DNA of 26,804 nucleotides. It comes from Hyphomonadaceae bacterium UBA4763. GTDB taxonomy: Bacteria > Pseudomonadota > Alphaproteobacteria > Caulobacterales > Aquidulcibacteraceae. Position 1 is the first letter of the stretch. Each line of letters starts with the position of its first letter. Location: assembly GCA_002403455.1 (NCBI GenBank), contig DHHV01000006.1, positions 35,370 through 62,173 on the forward strand. Reading direction: 5' to 3'. Positions 25,001-26,804 of this stretch are shown in pieces. The notes under the pieces are model-generated. The model did no database searches, was not told the DNA's origin, and saw only the letters and a program-made list of their open reading frames with translations. The translations under genes were made by a program, and so were the position numbers.

Positions 25001-25814
25001 CGATGACGCCGTCATAATGGGCGCTGTCCTTGGCGAGCAAATAAGAGCGCAGCACGATCAAGCCAATGGTGCCGCGCGGGCGCGGCGGATGCGGCAAAGC
25101 CTCCAGGCGCGTGGTGATTTTCGCCGGCAAATCCGGGTGATAAAGCCCAACATCGGGATGTTCGACCGGCGGGGCGCTTTTGACCAAAACGCGCAAAGCG
25201 CGGCGCGGGCCGTCGGCATAACGCTCGATCAAGAAACGCACCAGATTGGCGAGGTTTTCGCGCGAGCCGGTCAGCCAATATTGCATGACCAGGAAATAAG
25301 CGCGGACGTCCTGCGCCTTGCCAGGAATAAAACGCAGGATTTTCGGCAGCTGCCGCAGCATTTTCATCTGGCCGGCGCCGGAGGACGCATTGTTCGACTT
25401 TGCCCCGCGCAGCTTTTTCAACAGCGCGATCGGCCCTTTTTGCGGCTGATCCATGCGGAACGCGCCAAGCCTGGTCAGCTTGATGATCTCGCCGGCCGAC
25501 ATGATGACGACCATGGCGTCACAGGCTTCGCGGCGCGCCTGCATGTCCGGCAGGACCGCCTGAATATGGTCTTCGATGAACATCATGTTCGCGAAAATGA
25601 TGTCGGCGCCGGCGATCGCGGCCTTGGCGGCGGCGAGTTTTTCGGGGTGATCGCCCCAATCGGCGGCGGCGTGCAGGGAAAGCCGCAAGCCGGGCAGATC
25701 GCGGCGCAGATCGCCCTCGGCTTCGCGCACGGCGCCGGCGGCGTGGTGATCCAGCGTCAGGATCACGACCCGAATGGGGGTCGGATCAGCGGGAGAAATG
25801 GGCTTTGGCGTCAT
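22035..25814 (-). CDS. bchH: Magnesium chelatase subunit H
   Basis: Large porphyrin-binding subunit of Mg chelatase, 1259 residues, which together with BchI and BchD inserts Mg2+ into protoporphyrin IX. The start is taken at 25814 (MTPKPIS), giving a 29-base out-of-frame overlap with the end of bchB. The N-terminal part has VVILTLDHHAAGAV and IFANMMFIEDHIQAVLP. The CobN/Mg-chelatase core includes VLFNFPPNAGAAGTAAFLGVF, CVLHFGTHGALEFMPGKQ and PNFYLYAANNPSEGAIAKRR. Farther on lie IVLWGTDNLKSEGAPIAQAL and the NAEGAYGANVNQLIDSGAW region. A CxxCxxxC cluster plus a fourth Cys sits at about 396-417. bchI and bchD are not present here. Confidence 0.98.
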   Translation of the reverse strand: MTPKPISPADPTPIRVVILTLDHHAAGAVREAEGDLRRDLPGLRLSLHAAADWGDHPEKLAAAKAAIAGADIIFANMMFIEDHIQAVLPDMQARREACDAMVVIMSAGEIIKLTRLGAFRMDQPQKGPIALLKKLRGAKSNNASSGAGQMKMLRQLPKILRFIPGKAQDVRAYFLVMQYWLTGSRENLANLVRFLIERYADGPRRALRVLVKSAPPVEHPDVGLYHPDLPAKITTRLEALPHPPRPRGTIGLIVLRSYLLAKDSAHYDGVIAALEAQGLAVIPAFAQGLDARPAIERYFIKDGKPIIDAMISLTGFSLVGGPAYNDQAGAVEMLKRLDLPYVAAHPLEFQSLNAWAKQERGLTPLEATMMIAIPELDGATGPIVYGGRGDGQGAPCAGCARACVFPADGDAPQMRVCAERAAQLADRIGKWVDLRRRPRPQRKLAIVLFNFPPNAGAAGTAAFLGVFESLHATLSRLKAEGYQVEVPASIDALRARLLEGNRAQFGAETAIAARISSDKHIESEPYLREIEAQWGPSPGQSQSLGSSILIAGAHFGAVFVGFQPPFGYEGDPMRLLFERNFTPTHAFSAFYRYIREDFGADCVLHFGTHGALEFMPGKQNGQGARCWPDRLIGNLPNFYLYAANNPSEGAIAKRRIGATLLSYLTPPIAQAGLYRGLSELKSSIDRWRGADPDAVSERADLAALIQAQAASLDFAAAAPAWDGIGETQIIELQQKIREVEESLIPTGLHVLGRPMQEQARAQTLLAIAKARGAYWLTPEALGALLDGASPAAVAARCVTAGEAPDAALIADLSNINQQLMQDHELPALIHALDGGFVAPSPSGDLIRSPDILPTGRNLHGFDPFRLPSAFAIADGARQADRLLAKHRAEGGNLPQTVAIVLWGTDNLKSEGAPIAQALALMGAQPRFDAYGRLCGAKLIPLAELGRPRIDVVATLSGIFRDLLPLQTQMLAEAAYLCASADEPLDQNFIRAHALAVQEAQGVDLETAALRVFSNAEGAYGANVNQLIDSGAWGAEDELADAFEARKSFAYGRSGKPIRQQKVMQATLKTVDLAYQNLDSVELGVTTIDHYVDTLGGISRAVARAKGVAAPVYIGDQTQGEGQVRTINEQVALETRARTLNPRWYEALLAHGYEGVRQIEAQVTNTMGWSATTGQVEPWVYQRISETFVLDAEMRQRLANLNPAASARMAQRLLEAHDRDYWRPDADTLAALRAAGDEFDDRLEGLSPAAAYPAYATPAE

Positions 25815-26751
25815 AGAGCGTCTCGATGTCGATGAAGGCGATGGAGCGTTCTGCGGCGAAAAGTTCGGCATTGCGGCGCGCCTTGCCGCGCACAAAAAAC
25901 GGGATTTTCTTCAATTCGCGTTCGGCCTCGGCGGTCCAAACTGGGCCGGCGGAGGGTTGGATGGGGCTGGGCGCTGCGGCGTCGGCCGGCGTAACATCGG
26001 GCGCGGGCGCGACGGTTTTGGGGGCGTGGGCGGCCAAATGCGAGGCGCCGGCCCCGTCATGGAATTCAAAATCGCTGCGGAACATGGTGAGCAAATGCTC
26101 TTCCAGCCCCATGACCAGCGGATGGACGAGGGTGTCGAACAAGACATTGGCGCCCTCAAACCCCATGATCGGGGAATAACGAGCCGGGAAATCTTGGACA
26201 TGGACGGGCGCCGAGATCACCGCGCAAGCGATGCCGAGCCGTTTGGCGATATGCCGCTCCATCTGGGTGCCGAGCACCATTTCAGGCGCGGCGGCGGCAA
26301 TGGCGGCTTCGACCTCGAGGTGATCGTCGGTGATCAGCGGCTCCAGCCCGTATTGAGCCGCTGCGTTGCGCATTTCGCGGGCGAATTCGCGGTTATAGCA
26401 GCCAAGGCCGGCAATCTCGAAACCGAGTTCGTCGCGCGCGACCCGCGCCAACGCGATCGCGTGGGTGGCGTCGCCGAAAATAAAGACCCGCTTGCCCGTC
26501 AGATAGGTCGAATCGACCGAGCGGGTCCACCAATGCATGCGCCCCTCCGCCAATGTCGCGGTCTTGGCGGGGGCAAGGCCGGCGGCGGCGGCGACTTGGG
26601 CGATGAAATCGCGCGTCGCGCCAAGGCCAATGGGCACCGCGCGGACGATCTTGTGCTGGGCGTTTTTCTCGAGCCAACGCGCGGCCGGTTCGGCAATTTC
26701 CGGATAAAGCACGATCGAGAAATCAGCGGCCGCCAGACGCTCGATATCGGC
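25786..26751 (-). CDS. bchB: Light-independent protochlorophyllide reductase subunit B, C-terminal part
   Basis: NifK-like catalytic subunit of dark-operative protochlorophyllide reductase. The last 321 residues are present, out of a usual 510-530. The frame is intact up to 26751 (ADIERLAAADFSIVLYPEIAE...) and is then lost in the terminal G-run, so the GTG at 26712 is not the start. Visible are FIFGDATHAIALARVARDELGFEIAGLG, VLGTQMERHIAKRLGIACAVIS and GFEGANVLFDTLVHPLVMGLEEHLL. The C-terminal domain ends IPFFVRGKARRNAELFA and IETLYDAKAHFSR, joined by a variable Pro/Ala linker. It overlaps bchH by 29 bases. bchN and bchF would be expected upstream, outside the window. Confidence 0.96.
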   Translation of the reverse strand, partial: ADIERLAAADFSIVLYPEIAEPAARWLEKNAQHKIVRAVPIGLGATRDFIAQVAAAAGLAPAKTATLAEGRMHWWTRSVDSTYLTGKRVFIFGDATHAIALARVARDELGFEIAGLGCYNREFAREMRNAAAQYGLEPLITDDHLEVEAAIAAAAPEMVLGTQMERHIAKRLGIACAVISAPVHVQDFPARYSPIMGFEGANVLFDTLVHPLVMGLEEHLLTMFRSDFEFHDGAGASHLAAHAPKTVAPAPDVTPADAAAPSPIQPSAGPVWTAEAERELKKIPFFVRGKARRNAELFAAERSIAFIDIETLYDAKAHFSR

Positions 26752-26804
26752 GGGGGGGGGGGCGGGTTGGGGGCGCCCCCCCCGCCCGCCGCGCCCCCCC
26801 CCCC
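26752..26804. other. low-complexity poly-G/poly-C end, likely sequence artefact
   Basis: The final 53 bases consist almost entirely of G runs and then C runs. They interrupt a well-conserved bchB frame that should continue for about 200 more codons. No biological feature explains this, and a read- or contig-end error is the simplest reading. Confidence 0.8.

Noticed and set aside
24402..25835. 477-codon plus-strand frame opposite bchH
   Set aside because: It is antisense to the conserved BchH frame, has no ribosome-binding site, and its composition is typical of a GC-driven shadow frame.
26752..26804. Possible G-quadruplex regulatory element
   Set aside because: The tract lies at the sequence end, inside what must be bchB coding DNA, so a sequencing or assembly error is far more likely.

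Overview
This window comes from an alphaproteobacterium that makes bacteriochlorophyll. The reasons are the puh/bch gene order, an alphaproteobacterial-type ALA synthase, the F1-ATPase zeta inhibitor found in that class, hflKC, ApaG, and a palindromic repeat that resembles one I recall from Hyphomicrobiales intergenic DNA. The oxygen-dependent cyclase AcsF together with its BciE-type partner indicates bacteriochlorophyll synthesis in the presence of oxygen. This fits an aerobic anoxygenic phototroph or a facultative one. The species cannot be named from the sequence.

Right half (about 13.2-26.75 kb, all on the minus strand): a photosynthesis superoperon reading bchB (5' part missing)-bchH-bchL-bchM-lhaA-puhA-puhB-puhC-bciE-acsF-puhE, followed after a 364-base gap by hemA. 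Most joints are ATGA overlaps or gaps of about 10 bases, so the genes are probably translationally coupled. Together they cover ALA synthesis (HemA), Mg insertion (BchH), methylation (BchM), the aerobic fifth-ring cyclase (AcsF/BciE), protochlorophyllide reduction (BchL/BchB), the reaction-centre H subunit (PuhA) and reaction-centre/LH1 assembly (LhaA, PuhB, PuhC, PuhE).

Middle (8.7-13.1 kb): a SAM-dependent methyltransferase, valS and a DUF805 membrane protein, all on the minus strand. Between valS and the DUF805 gene lies a pair of tandem palindromic elements of 76-77 bases with identical TAGTGG/CCACTA ends.

Left half (1-8.7 kb): mrp (plus strand) diverges from hflK-hflC-DUF2065. Then come a TonB-dependent receptor (minus), the F1-ATPase zeta inhibitor (plus), purC-purS (minus), and metZ (5' part missing)-apaG (plus).

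I see no rRNA, tRNA, CRISPR array, transposase or phage gene. The last ~50 bases are a poly-G/poly-C tract that looks like a sequence-end artefact and sits where bchB should continue. The less expected items are the BciE-like protein with five alternating histidines next to the di-iron cyclase, the tandem palindrome pair, an uncatalogued basic small reading frame just upstream of hemA, and an AT-rich, atypical-codon tail of lhaA that abuts puhA and may carry its promoter.
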